Shown here: in pieces, positions 11,661-22,563 of the stretch
Layout: every line of letters starts with the position of its first letter
Numbering within the stretch: the stretch's first letter is position 1
From: Lotus japonicus
Lineage: Eukaryota; Streptophyta; Magnoliopsida; Fabales; Fabaceae
Direction of reading: 5' to 3'
NCBI RefSeq assembly: GCF_012489685.1
Contig: NC_080043.1
Location: 28,614,743-28,678,742 of the forward strand
Length of the DNA stretch: 64,000 nt
Position numbers and translations under genes: made by a program
Notes under the pieces: generated by a model
What the model was told of the DNA's origin: nothing
What the model saw: the letters and a program-made list of their open reading frames with translations, nothing else
The model's database searches: none

Positions 11661-12040
11661 TTATATGGGGGATTGTTTTCACAGCTCTGATTGTCATTTC
11701 TCATTTTGGGGCAGGGTAGGTCCCCGACTTTTAGCTTTTGTGTGGTTCTCTTCCAGGAGGATCACAGGGAGTTTGTCAGGCATAGGAGGTCTTTCGAAGG
11801 CCGTTTGGGGCTGACTTATCTTCTTGAAAACTGTATTCACAAAACTCATGGCTCTGACCATGGGATGTACTTATTCGCCTGCGGCACTATCCCCAATTAT
11901 TTTATGTTTATTACCTTTGGGTTGAGTCTTCATTATGTTAAGTCTTCTATTTGAATAGAAAACGAAAAAAATATTTACGCATTTTCCGCACTATTGATTT
12001 AAAGTCACTAAAGTGGCACCACCGAAATCGGGGTGTTACA

Positions 12041-13769
12041 TCAAATAACTTTTATCTTCTAAATCTCTTTTGATCTTTATTTTAAATATCATTATGTTCC
12101 AAATCCACCTTCAATCTTCTTTTAATCTCCTCATATTTTACCAAAACACAATAAAAACCATAAGAATATCAAATAAATCTATTAAAATACTAAATGAAAT
12201 TAAAAAAATAAGGTTTTCTCTGCCTCTCTTTCAACCCAGATCTAGGGTTTCTATGGGTGGCCACTGCGCCGCCTCCTCACGCGGCGGCAACCCCCTGTTT
12301 CCCCTCTCCTTCTTTATTTCATGATCCCCCCTCCACTGATCCTTCTTCTGCGTTTCATTTTGGCTTGCCTCAGGATCTCGCGAGCTCTGTTTTCTCCTTC
12401 TCTATGGCAGCGGTCGCCGGTGATGTCGTGCTCTTTCCTTGCCCGCAGGATCTCGCTCATTTTCGGGTCAGTTTCGTTTCCTTTCCAGCCGTCGCTCGTG
12501 TCCCTCGTCTCGGTTGCGGCTATGTTTGTGCCTCTCATTTTTCTCAAATTTGAGGTTGTTTCGTTGTGCCGACCTCCTCCAGCCTTTGGAGTGAGTTGTG
12601 ACAAGTGAGTATTTGGGGATCGAGGTTGGTGTCTCAGGTAGTTTTGGTGTTCCGTGGGTTTTTGTGGATTTTAGCCTTTTGCTCTGAGGCTTATGGTGGT
12701 GCTAGTTTTGGGGAATGTTGGTGTGCTTGGGCTCTTGATGGTGAAAGTTGGTGGGGTTTTGAGGTGTGGTGCGGAAACATATGGGTTTGAGATGTTTTAT
12801 CAAACGTTGAAGGTTGCCCTTCTTTTATTCATATTCAAGACACCGGAGACATCAACTGACCAACTTGAGCATTCATCTCTACTTGGTGAGTAAGGATTTG
12901 GAGTGGAAGCTGGAATTTGCAGTAACAACTCGGCTTTTGTTGGTTTTATTGATTGGGTTGAGAATTTTGTTCTGTAACTTCAAAGAGCTGTGGCTACTGG
13001 CTGTTGGCCGCCAGTTCATGCTATGTGTAGGTCATTCGTTGTGGCTACGGTCGCCTTCCGACTCCAACGCTTTGATTTCTACACGGTTTTGGATGGGTGA
13101 TCGCCTTTTGTGTTGCTGCTACGGGTTTGGAGGCTGTTTGGTGCGCGCATTATTGTGTTTTCTGTTTGTTTTTTAATTTTGGTTTTTATGTATCAGCTCT
13201 ATAATGCTCAGCTCTATAGCTCTTTTGGTTTTATCTTTTGGGGCTTTTAGTTTGCTATTTGGGTTTTATCTCTATTGCAGGTGTCGAGCAACTTGTTTGT
13301 TTCCTTTGGTTGAATTTTGTCGTCGTTTTTCGACTTTTATGGAGATTTTTCTAGAGGAGCCGTCACTTGGGGATTTTACTAAGTTTTTAACACGCTCTTG
13401 TGCGTGTGGGTTTCTTAAGAGGTATTGCTATATGAGGTGAGTTTTATTGTTGCTCGCTAGGTTTCTATACCCAGGTTGACATGAGTTGTTTCTCAACATT
13501 TACTTTATGTATATATTTTACTTAAAAAAAACTTTGAAAAACAAAATTATGTATCAAATATTTTATAATTAACTAAATACAAAGTAACGTTAAAAAAAAA
13601 CTAAATACAAAGTAACTAGAAAAATAGTTCTAAGTCCTGAATCAACATATTTCTACATTTGGTTTTGTTTGGGGTTGGTTTTTATTTTTTTTATAAAAAT
13701 ACATACGTCTAATCTTGTAAAGACAACATCACACTAAAACATATTATTTTAACCTATATATCAAGTATT
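12041..13769. other. Unidentified region, possibly an old retroposed sequence
   Basis: AT-rich flank (12041-12200) passes into a C/T- and GC-richer stretch (12220-12620) and then T/G-rich sequence. The latter ends at about 13535 with TATGTATATATTTTACTT and an A-run. The A-rich end and overall polarity resemble a LINE or retroposed transcript, but I recognise no protein and the ORFs are short. At 13560-13620 a 16-bp sequence (ACTAAATACAAAGTAA) is repeated in tandem. Confidence 0.3.
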
Positions 13770-15504
13770 GAGTGAATCACCATTTTGGTCCCTCAAAATG
13801 TAGCGACCCGTCTATTTGGTCCCTTAACATGATAAATGATTAAAAAAAGACCTCAAAGTGTTGACGTCGATCATAGTAGTCCCTATCTATGTTTGGTCGT
13901 TAGTCTCTGGAACGGAAAAGTGACCTGATCACTTAAGTTGTCACATGGATGATCACGTGGCAGCCATGTAATATATTTAATAAATATTAAAAAATAAAAA
14001 ATCAATTAATAATTAAATTATTTAAAAAATCAATTAACAATAGAGAGAGAGTCAAATCTGAGGGACCAAAATCAAACAACAACAAATCCTCATCTTCTTC
14101 AACATCACTTCAGCAAATCTTCATCTTCTTCCTATTTTCTCCAGTTCATCTAGTATAGAACACATTTCAATTATAGTTCATACTTTTTTTTTGGTTACAA
14201 AAGGAAGATAAAACAAATTAATTTCAAATACAGCCACCAAATATTATACAATAAATAATAAATAACCAAAACAAAATGGGGTCCAGTCCAATGTTGCGAA
14301 ATATAGATGATCACAGACCAGTAAATGAAGCCACCATATAATTTTATCATATCATATCATTTATATCTCTAAGATTCTAGCAACCCACCAAATATTATCT
14401 ACAATTAACAAAACCCAGTAGGTAAATCTTGCTATCTTCTTCATTTCATGGAAGCTCCTTTATCCAGAAACCCTAAATTCAAATACCCTGCATACCCAGT
14501 TGATCAAGTTTGCAATTTGATGCTCAAATCCTAAAAATACTATCAACGGAAAAAAAATGAATCAGAGCCAAAGCATTGATAATTCACCCCATGTTACTAG
14601 CACTAATTTTCAAAACCCAAATAGTAGTTTTTTTTCAAAAACGTAGTGCAAGCGTAAAACAGAAAGAGAGAAAGAAGCAATTTTTACATCTGAATCAGTA
14701 ATATCAAAGCAAGAGGTGAAATGGTTTTTTTTATAAGCACAAGAGGTGAAATGGGTACCCACCAGCTTGAACTGATAAGGTCTCTACTGGGTTTGTTTGT
14801 TCACTGGGGTGAGATGGGGGTTTATGGGTTTTCGAGTTTATTGGGGTTGGGGTTGGGGCTCTTGCAGCCAGATCTGGGCTCGATGTGGTTCGATCTAGGT
14901 TCGCCTTCACTCTTTCTTCTTTGGGTAGGAACCTGCATCCACCAACGAAGCCATCGTGACCAAAACGGTGGCACAAATCAACAGGTAGAGCCATTGGAAG
15001 GGGTGGCAGATAAGAAGGTTGAGATTGGGGAAGGGGAATGGGTGAGTAGATTTGATTGTGTGATGGACTTATGATTGGGTTTTGATTCATGGATTTTTTT
15101 GGGTTTAATACATTGATTCATGGCTGAATTTCTTTTTGGGTTACAAGAGATTCTTGTCTGAATATAGGGGAATGGGTTTAATTAACTTGAAAAATATTTG
15201 TTGTAGTTGAGATGAAGATGATGTTGAAGATGATGAGCAAGAAGATGAAAATGATGATCTGATTTTTTTAATTAATTTTTTTCAACGTAGGGACTAAATT
15301 GATATTGTTGGTGACTAAATTGAAACCATGTGGCACAAAATGTGACACCATGGACTTTTCCGTCTCAGTAACTAACGGAAAAGATGCAAGAGGACGAAGG
15401 TGACTGAAGGTTGCAATTTCAGGGGTTTTTTGGGACATTTTTGGAGTTCAGGGACGAAAGTGACTGACCCCTACAAAAACAGGGACCAAAGTGGCGATTC
15501 ACTC
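13770..15504. mobile_element. Non-autonomous Mutator-like element (MULE)
   Basis: Terminal inverted repeats are GAGTGAATCACCATTTTGGT... at 13770-13793 and the complement of GAGTGAATCGCCACTTTGGT... at 15481-15504 (22 of 24 bases match). Weaker similarity, including the GGTCCCT motifs, extends about 200 bp inward. The flanking 10-bp duplication ATCAAGTATT (13760-13769 and 15505-15514) has the length expected for MULEs. No transposase is visible; internal ORFs (for example 14731-15090) are low-complexity. A captured host fragment cannot be excluded. Confidence 0.85.
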
Positions 15505-15797
15505 ATCAAGTATTTATTAGACTAGACCAATTTATACACCATCCTTATCTAATAGCATTTTCTTGTCATCCGATTTCAGTGAGTTGGATACTTTTCATGA
15601 GATTGTTTTTACACCCAATAATTCTCATTCTATATATGGAGATGATAATTCTATATATATCAGTGACCATTTCTTCAGCTTCAAGTGGCTAACTCATCCG
15701 CTTTTCTCTTTCTCATCCTTCAGCTAGCCCTGAGTAGTATTGCTATTGCTCCTGTGCATTTCCACCATTTTCATATGGAACACCATCAAGTATGCTT

Positions 15798-15833
15798 GTC
15801 CCCGAGGATTAGCTTAAGTGGTAAGAGCTAGGG
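15798..15833 (+). mobile_element. tRNA-derived SINE, 5' part (split by element B)
   Basis: The left end carries a Pol III box-A-like sequence TAGCTTAAGTGGTAAGAGC. It is preceded by the 16-bp duplication ACCATCAAGTATGCTT (15782-15797). The SINE stops at TAGGG, where element B was inserted, and resumes at 50270. The 15515-15781 flank holds nothing I recognise. Confidence 0.75.
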
Positions 15834-16743
15834 TGTAAGATCAAGATTTGATCAATGGTTGCATCTCTATATTTTGATGATTACAATTAAGAAGTTCAGA
15901 AGTTCTGAGGAACATCTCTAGAAGCAGAAGTTGCAAGGTCAGAGGATCCAAGCTTCCGTCTGACTCTGATCAGAAGCTTCACCAACGTCCATCTGAAGCA
16001 CTCCAAATCATAAGTCAGCTGGTGAAAGGACAGGTCGCTGTCATAGTACACATCGTACTGTCATAGCCTGTCTGCCATCTACCTCGTTCAGCTTAGCAGT
16101 CTGATATTACAAGATTGCCACTCCAACGGGCAAAACCCTAGCAACGGCTACACCATATGCCTTGGAGTATATAAGGACTGAACATAGAAGAAAGAAGCTA
16201 AGAAACTTTGCTGATATTCTTGAATCCATTCTAACCGATCTCTTAGCAATATTTCTTCATTGTTCTTGAACATCTGAGTTTACTATTAGCTTTTCAGAAG
16301 CATTTCTTGTAAACCCAAAACCTTTTACAAACACTTTGTAAAGTTCCTTAAGAGACCAAGTTTGGTCAGATCTTGAGAGGACTGAATCAAGTTTGATTCA
16401 GTGTTTAGCTAGTCTTGAGAGGATCGGTTGATCAGCTTCTTGAGAGTATACTAGTGAGAAAATCAGTGTACTGTTAGTCACTTTGCAGGTTGCAAGTGCA
16501 GTTGTAACATTCATTGATTTTAGTGAATTACCTTCATCAGAAGAAGGAAGAAATCACCTTCACGGGTGGACTGGATTAACTTGAGCTTTTATCTCAAGTG
16601 AATCAGGATAAAATACTTGTGTGCTTTACTTCATATTCCTTAGCACCTAGTTCTTCTTTAAGTTTGTCATAACTTAAAAAGAAGAAAACTTTTGTTTAAA
16701 AACTCTATTCAAACCCCCCTTTCTAGTGTTTTTCGCACCTTCA
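15834..16743 (+). repeat. 5' LTR of element B (910 bp, internally deleted)
   Basis: It starts TGTAAGATCAAGATTTGATC and ends CACCTTCA. Relative to the 3' LTR (1238 bp) it lacks about 330 bp after the first roughly 60 bp. A TATA box (TATATAA) lies at 16169-16175. A primer site TTGACATCAGAGCT follows at 16745-16758, a variant of the initiator tRNA-Met complement. Confidence 0.9.
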
Positions 16744-16820
16744 ATTGACATCAGAGCTCCGGTTCTGATTTATACACTTAACAGTGCTCAGTGATCCAGA
16801 ACCTAGTGTGAAAAACAACG

Positions 16821-18884
16821 ATGGCCCAAGCCAATACTTCCGCTGACAACAACAACAACAACAACCAACTCAGAGCACCAGTCTTTGATGGTGAAAAGTT
16901 TGAGTACTGGAAAGATAAAATCGAAAGTTATTTCCTTGGCACTGACCCAGATCTCTGGGATATGGTCATGGAATGCTATACTGATCCAGTAGATGCTGCA
17001 GGAGTGAAGATCCCCCGTACTGAAATGACTGACGCTCAGAAGAAGCGTTTCAAGGATCATCACAAGGCGAAGTCCATGCTGTTCAGTTCAATATCATATA
17101 TTGAATATGAGAAGATCTATGACAAAGAAACAGCAAAATCCATCTATGACTCCTTGGTCATGACGCACGAAGGAAATGAAGAAGTCAAGGAGACTAAGGC
17201 TCTTGCTCTCATAAAACAATATGAGCAGTTTAAGATGAAATCTGGTGAAACCATTGAGGAGATGTACTCAAGGTTTCAAACTCTGATTGCTGGAATCAGA
17301 GTGCTAAACAAGAGCTACTCTACTGGTGATCATGTCAAAAAGATCATCAGAAGTTTGCCTAAGGAGTGGATGGCTTTTGTCATTGCACTGAAGCTTTCCA
17401 GGAATCTGAACTCCTTGAAGCTAGAAGAGCTTGTGAGTCATCTCAGAAGCCATGAGATTGAACTCAAAGAGCACAAGCCTCAAAGGAAAGACAAATCTAT
17501 TGCTCTTAAGTCAAAATCTGACAAGGCGAAAGCCTATCAGGCAGAAGAGGAAGATTCCTCTGAAGAATTATCAGATGCTTCTGGTGATGAAGAGCTATCT
17601 CTTCTCACAAAGAGATTAAGCAAGCTCTGGAAGAACAGACAAAGCAAGGGCAAAGGACCGAGGAAAAGTAAAGGAATATTTGAATCTTCATCTGGTCAGA
17701 AGAAGTCCTGTGGGAAGGAAGTCACCTGCTTCGAGTGCAAGGAATCTGGGCACTACAAGAGTGACTGTCCCAAGCTAAAGAAGGACAAGAGACCAAGAAA
17801 CGTCTTCAAGAAGAAAGCTCTTGTGACCTTTGATGCGACTGACTCTGATGAAGCTGAGTCAGAAGAAGATGAAGCTATGGAAGCTCTGATGGCTACCACT
17901 AGCAGAGATGCTGAAGCACAGGATGATATGATAGCTTCAGAAGATGACTTAGACTCTGAGAATGACGATGAGGTATTCTCTAATTTTTCTCCATCTGAAC
18001 TAGGAACTGCATTATCTGAAATAATGAAGAAACATGATGTGCTTTTAAATAAACATAAAGAGCTTAAAAGAAAATATGCTGTTAAAACCAGTACATCAGA
18101 AGTTCATGAGAAGTCAGTTTCTGGACTCATTGAAGAGAACTCATCTCTTAAAAATGACAACTCTGTTCTTCGTGCTAAAAATGTCATGCTAGAAGATCAA
18201 CTTGCATCATCTGATGTTAAGCATGAAACTTTATATGAGAAAACGTTTCAAAGGTTCCTAGCCAAAGGCATAGACAGAAGTGTTATGGCTTCAATGATCT
18301 ATGGCATAAGCAGAAATGGGAACAGTGGCCTTGGCTACTCCCAACCTATGAGAGGTGAGCCATCTGAGCCCAAACGCGAATCTTTGCATAAGCATTTTGT
18401 TCCTGCCGGTACTGTCATTCCAGAAAAGGTTACACACAAGGTGGTAAAACCAAAGGGAAAATTTAAACTTGACATGTCTAAATATTATAATCAAGTTCCC
18501 TTGTACTATCCTCCTGTTGCACCCAAAGTTCCGAGAACTTCTGGGAAAACTAACAAGAAAGGACCCAAGATATGGGTACCTAAGACAAAAATTATTCCTG
18601 TTGCAGATATCTTATGCAGCTCAGTTAAGACACCTATCATGGTACTTGGACAGTGGATGCTCACGACACATGACGGGCATAAGGTCTATATTCCAAAAAC
18701 TGATGCCGCTTAAGTCAGGAGGAGACGTTGGCTTTGGAGGAAACCAGAAGGGAAAGATCATTGGAAAAGGTTCCATGGGAGATGAAAAAACTCCAGTCAT
18801 TAATGATGTACTTCTGGTGGAAGGATTATTGCATAACTTGATCTCCATAAGCCAAATAGCTGACAAAGGCTATGATGTGATCTT
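16821..18884 (+). pseudogene. Element B gag and start of pol (protease)
   Basis: ATG at 16821, 78 bp after the LTR. Gag residues 1-240 form the Copia gag domain (FEYWKDKIESYFLG, LWDMVM), followed by an acidic linker. One CCHC knuckle has C303, C306, H311 and C316 (CFECKESGHYKSDC). Acidic and coiled-coil-prone stretches reach about residue 480. The gag frame runs to 18713. The protease motif WYLDSGCSRHMTG is in another frame (from about 18630), which I read as a 1-base mutation because the two frames join at homologous positions. The protease domain stops at 18884, where element C is inserted; it resumes in frame at 23764. Confidence 0.88.
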
Positions 18885-20072
18885 TGAAGGTGTGAAAAAC
18901 GACTAGAAGGGGGGGGGGGGGGTTGAATAGCGTTTTCAATATAAAAACTTTCCCCTTAAGATTTAAAGTAAATCTTTTCGGTTTCTTTAAGATAGATGGT
19001 GCAGCGGATAAAGATAGAGAGAAGAGAAAAGCACACAAGTATTTTATCCTGGTTCACTTGATAAATCCCTCAAGCTAATCCAGTCCACCCGTTAAGGTGA
19101 TTTCTTCCTTCTTAGAATGAAGGCAATCCACTAATCAGATAATTGTTACAACTGCACTTGAAACCTACAAGTGACTAACAATACACTGACTTAGCTATCA
19201 CTAAGATTCACTCTCTTAGTCTTCTCTAGGATCCGATCAACCTTGATCTCCTAAAGGAATCACCACTAAGATTCACTCTCTTAGTCTTCTTAAGGATACT
19301 GACCTACCCGGTCCCTTAAGGAAAATCAAACAACTGTTTGAGGTTGGTGTTTACAAAGGTTTGCTTCTAAATAAGCTGAGTGTAAACTAAATAAGAACAG
19401 ATGAAGAAAGTAGAGGCTTGAATCTTTTCTTGTATTGCAGCTCTTGATTTCTCACACTCTTAGTCTTTCTTCTTTTCTTCAGCCTTTTATAGTCCAAGGT
19501 GCAAAGGATATTTCTGTTGAGAGAATATGACCGTTGGAGGGCATTTCTGGAACTTCCAGAACCTGCTGTGGCTGAACCTTGGTAGGTAGGCTTTTCAGAA
19601 TAGTACACTGCTCTTGTACTTCTCGATAGAGACATTTGCCTTTAACCATTGACTTCTGATCAGAGTTATGCTTCGTGTTGGAACTTGTGAAGCTTGGTGA
19701 TCAGAGTCAGAGGGATGCTTGGATCCTCTGACCTTCGTAACTTCTGCTTCTGGACCTTCAGAGCTTCTGAACCTTCAGAGCCTCTGGTCCCTCAGAGCTT
19801 CTGGTCTTCAGATCTTCTGATCCTCAGATCTTCTGATCCTCTGATCTTCTGATCCTCTGATCTTCAGATCCTCTGATCTTCAGATCTTCTGATCTTCTGA
19901 TCTTCTGATCTTCAGAACTTCTGACGAATATATCTTCTGGTGTCAGAATCAGAACCTGTTTGTCAAAACACTCAAGACAAACATTAGAGTATCATAGTTG
20001 TTCATCCACAAATAAATACTTGTTATCATCAAAACATAGAGTTGTACCACATGACCAAATCTTGATCTTACA
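18885..20072 (-). repeat. 3' LTR of element C (1188 bp)
   Basis: In sense orientation it runs TGTAAGATCAAGATTTGGTC to CACACCTTCA. It contains a TATA box (as complement near 19485-19492), a G14 run at 18909-18922, and a degenerate 10-12-bp repeat of the GATCTTCAGATCCTCT type at about 19740-19925. Confidence 0.92.
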
Positions 20073-20404
20073 ATCTCCCCCTTTTTGATGATGACAAAAC
20101 CATGTATTTTGATGAACAACTCTAAACAAATAAACTGAATACACTCAGAGTATAAGGTATCAGAGTTAAAACTTATCCTGATGTGTATAGTTTATCTTGC
20201 TCCTTCTGAATCCAAGACTCGTGCTTGATTCTGAGCTAAGCTCCCCCTGAATCTAGTACTTAATATCAACGTTAGTAATATCTAGATTCTGAGCTAAATA
20301 ATATAGGAGTTGTCAAGATACTATAAGTTCTCCCCCTTTTTGTCATAAGCAAAAAGAATGAAGGTGGAAAAAAATAGTAAGAGTATAAGACGAAATACTC
20401 CCCC

Positions 20405-20926
20405 TCAGAAGGAATACCAAGGGATACTTGGCTGCTGATTAGTATATCTTCGTATGAGAGCAGAAGTGTCAAAGTCCAGAGGTTCTGGTGACATCTCCAT
20501 TCTGGAAAAAATTCCATCTTCAGATGCTTCAGAATGAGAAGCTATGAACCTACTCTTCTTCTGATGACGCAAGTCAGAAGTTGTATTAGCATCTTCTGAT
20601 GTTGTTGCTTCTGGTTTGACAAGTTCTGAGTCTTTGTTTCTATCTGAAACAGTCATGCTCATCTCTACAAGCTTTTTCAGCTAGCTTTGACTTGACCAAA
20701 TCTTACTCTACTGATGCCTCCAAGATCAACTTCACCTTCAGGTTCAAGTTTTGGATCTTGGGACATATGCCTTTCTCCCGTCATGTGTTGCCTGCATCCA
20801 CTGTCCAGGTTCCATGGTTGGAGTTTCGATGGACCTATTGAAGATATCTGCAACATATATAATCTTATCCCTAGGTACCCACTTTCTGGGTCCTTTCTTG
20901 TTAGTTAGCCCAGAAGTTCTGACAAC
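20405..20926 (-). pseudogene. Element C pol remnants
   Basis: Downstream of gag a protease trace (LDSGC...HMTG, about 20790-20820) jumps directly to a segment equivalent to the integrase-RT linker (SELVKPEATTSEDA, 20405-20662). Almost the whole of integrase, RT and RNase H is deleted. Confidence 0.7.
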
Positions 20927-22489
20927 TTAAGGTCTTTCAACAGGATAATATACAGGAATTTTTGCATGATATTTAGACATGGAGAAAGATCCCTTTATAA
21001 GAGGATGTTTAGCAACTTTAGCAGGTACAGGATCAGGCAATATGGTACTAGAGGGAACAAAGCATTCATACAAGGATTTAGCTTTAGACACAGAAGGCTC
21101 ATTTCTAATTGGTTTAGAATAGCCAATGCCACGCATTCCATTTCTGCTCACGCCATAGATCAATGAAGCCATCAAGCTTCTATCTACGCTTTTAGCCAGG
21201 AATCTTTGAAAAGATTTTTCATACTTAGATTCATGCTTACTATCATAGGCATCGCAGGCAATAACTTCTTCTAACTTAGCAATTTGATTCTTAAGCACAG
21301 AGTTAGAATTAACTAAAGCATGGTTATCATTTTTCAAATCAGATATGATTTTCTCATGTTCAACAGAAGTTTCAGAGGCAGCAGAGAAATTCTTTTTCAA
21401 CCTTTTATGCTTAGTCAAGAGAGAGTTATATTTATCCATAATTTCAGACAAAGCATCTTTAAGTTCAGAAGTTGAGAAAGAATCAAATACCTCATTTTCA
21501 TCGTCAGAGTCTGTATCTCCTTCTGATTCTGAGTCAGAGTCAACAGCTTCCTTTGATTCTGCTCCTTTGTCTTTGACAATAGCTATGAGTCCTTGAACTT
21601 CACCATCAGAGTCAACATCCTCTGACTCTGATTCGTCAAAAGTCACCATCAGACTCTTCTTGGTCTTGAAATGCTTCTTTGACCTTTCGTCCTTTGATGA
21701 GCCTTTGTATTTGCTCTGCCTGTGCTTCCAGATGCAGTTGAACTTTCTGGATATCAGAGTCAGCTCATCTTCATCAGAATCTTCTGATGCTTCTTCAGAT
21801 TCTTCTGCTTCAGCTTGGAGAGCTTTTGACTTCTCAGATTTAGCCTTCTCAGAGCGCTTCAGCTCATGGCATTTCAGTATGCTGATGAGTTCTTCTAAAC
21901 TCATATGCTCAACATCTCTTGTAAGCTCTATTGAAGTCACTAAAGGCATCCAGCTTTCAGGAAGACTTCTGATGACCCTTATGACATGATCTTTTGTAGT
22001 GTAGCTTTTGTTGAGAGGTCTTATTCCAGCAATAATCAACTGGAATCTGGAAAACATATCTTCAATGGATTCGTCAGTTTCCATTTGGAAGGATTCATAT
22101 TGCTGGATCAAAGACAGTGCCTTTGATTCTTTCACTTTCTTGTTTCCTTCATGAGACATCTTCAAGGATTCAAAGATGCACTTAGCGGAATCACGATCAG
22201 TAATTTTCACATATTCTTCATATGAAATGGCACTTTGCAGAATAGCTCTTGATCGGTGATGATTTCTGAACTCCTTCTTTTGATCTTCACTCATCTTCTC
22301 CCTTGGGATCTTTACACCATGTTTATCAACAGGAGGGGTGTAGCCATCAACAACAAAATCCCAAAGATCAGGATCAAAGCCAAGAAGGAAGCTTTTGATT
22401 CTATCTTTCCAAAAATCAAATCTCTGACCATCAAAGATAGGTGGTCTTGCACTGTATTGATATTTGCTTGTAGTAGTGGTGGAATCCAT
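20927..22489 (-). CDS. Element C gag protein (520 aa), lacking the zinc knuckle
   Basis: Uninterrupted frame from ATG at 22489, close to the primer site. The N-terminal 220 residues match element B gag (FDFWKDRIKSFLLGFDPDLW, IIAGIRPLNKSY). A Ser/Glu-rich acidic middle and a C-terminal segment follow. At the position of B's CCHC motif the frame runs KSKALQ... to HRQSKYKGSS and then directly to KKSLMVTFDES, so the zinc knuckle is precisely absent. The frame is otherwise intact, which is notable beside the deleted pol. Expected role: capsid-like particle protein. Loss of CCHC should weaken RNA packaging, so mobilisation probably relied on a partner. Confidence 0.82.
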   Translation of the reverse strand: MDSTTTTSKYQYSARPPIFDGQRFDFWKDRIKSFLLGFDPDLWDFVVDGYTPPVDKHGVKIPREKMSEDQKKEFRNHHRSRAILQSAISYEEYVKITDRDSAKCIFESLKMSHEGNKKVKESKALSLIQQYESFQMETDESIEDMFSRFQLIIAGIRPLNKSYTTKDHVIRVIRSLPESWMPLVTSIELTRDVEHMSLEELISILKCHELKRSEKAKSEKSKALQAEAEESEEASEDSDEDELTLISRKFNCIWKHRQSKYKGSSKDERSKKHFKTKKSLMVTFDESESEDVDSDGEVQGLIAIVKDKGAESKEAVDSDSESEGDTDSDDENEVFDSFSTSELKDALSEIMDKYNSLLTKHKRLKKNFSAASETSVEHEKIISDLKNDNHALVNSNSVLKNQIAKLEEVIACDAYDSKHESKYEKSFQRFLAKSVDRSLMASLIYGVSRNGMRGIGYSKPIRNEPSVSKAKSLYECFVPSSTILPDPVPAKVAKHPLIKGSFSMSKYHAKIPVYYPVERP

Positions 22490-22563
22490 GAGTTTTTCAC
22501 ACTGGCCCGGATCTACTGAACACTGTTAAGTGTGGTAATCAGAACTTGCGCTCTGATACCAAT

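Larger units (their letters stand above)
7919..12040 (+). mobile_element. Solo LTR (4.1 kb) of a giant-LTR chromovirus
   Basis: It begins TGTAAGACCC and ends GGGGTGTTACA. It is flanked by the 5-bp duplication TCAAA (7914-7918 and 12041-12045), and no internal region or second LTR is present. The ends match those of the complete Tekay-type element at 29716-41015, and long stretches resemble the solo LTR at 57441-61516 (for example 8230-8360 against 57750-57880). LTR-LTR recombination is the usual origin of such structures. Inside are a TATA box near 8806, tandem repeats, clustered short hairpins and a decayed copy of the LTR reading frame described at 60546. Confidence 0.92.

Noticed and set aside
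12257..13440. Possible host gene with GTGAGT/TTGCAG-like intron signals
   Set aside because: Short unconnected frames without homology I can recognise; signals of this kind occur by chance in T-rich DNA.
14721..15090. Overlapping frames on both strands in the MULE
   Set aside because: Low-complexity Pro/Ser/Gly composition, no recognisable domain.
18600..18720. Gag-to-protease frame change in element B as programmed frameshifting
   Set aside because: No slippery site or downstream structure that I could identify, and the element has many other frame lesions; a random indel is simpler.
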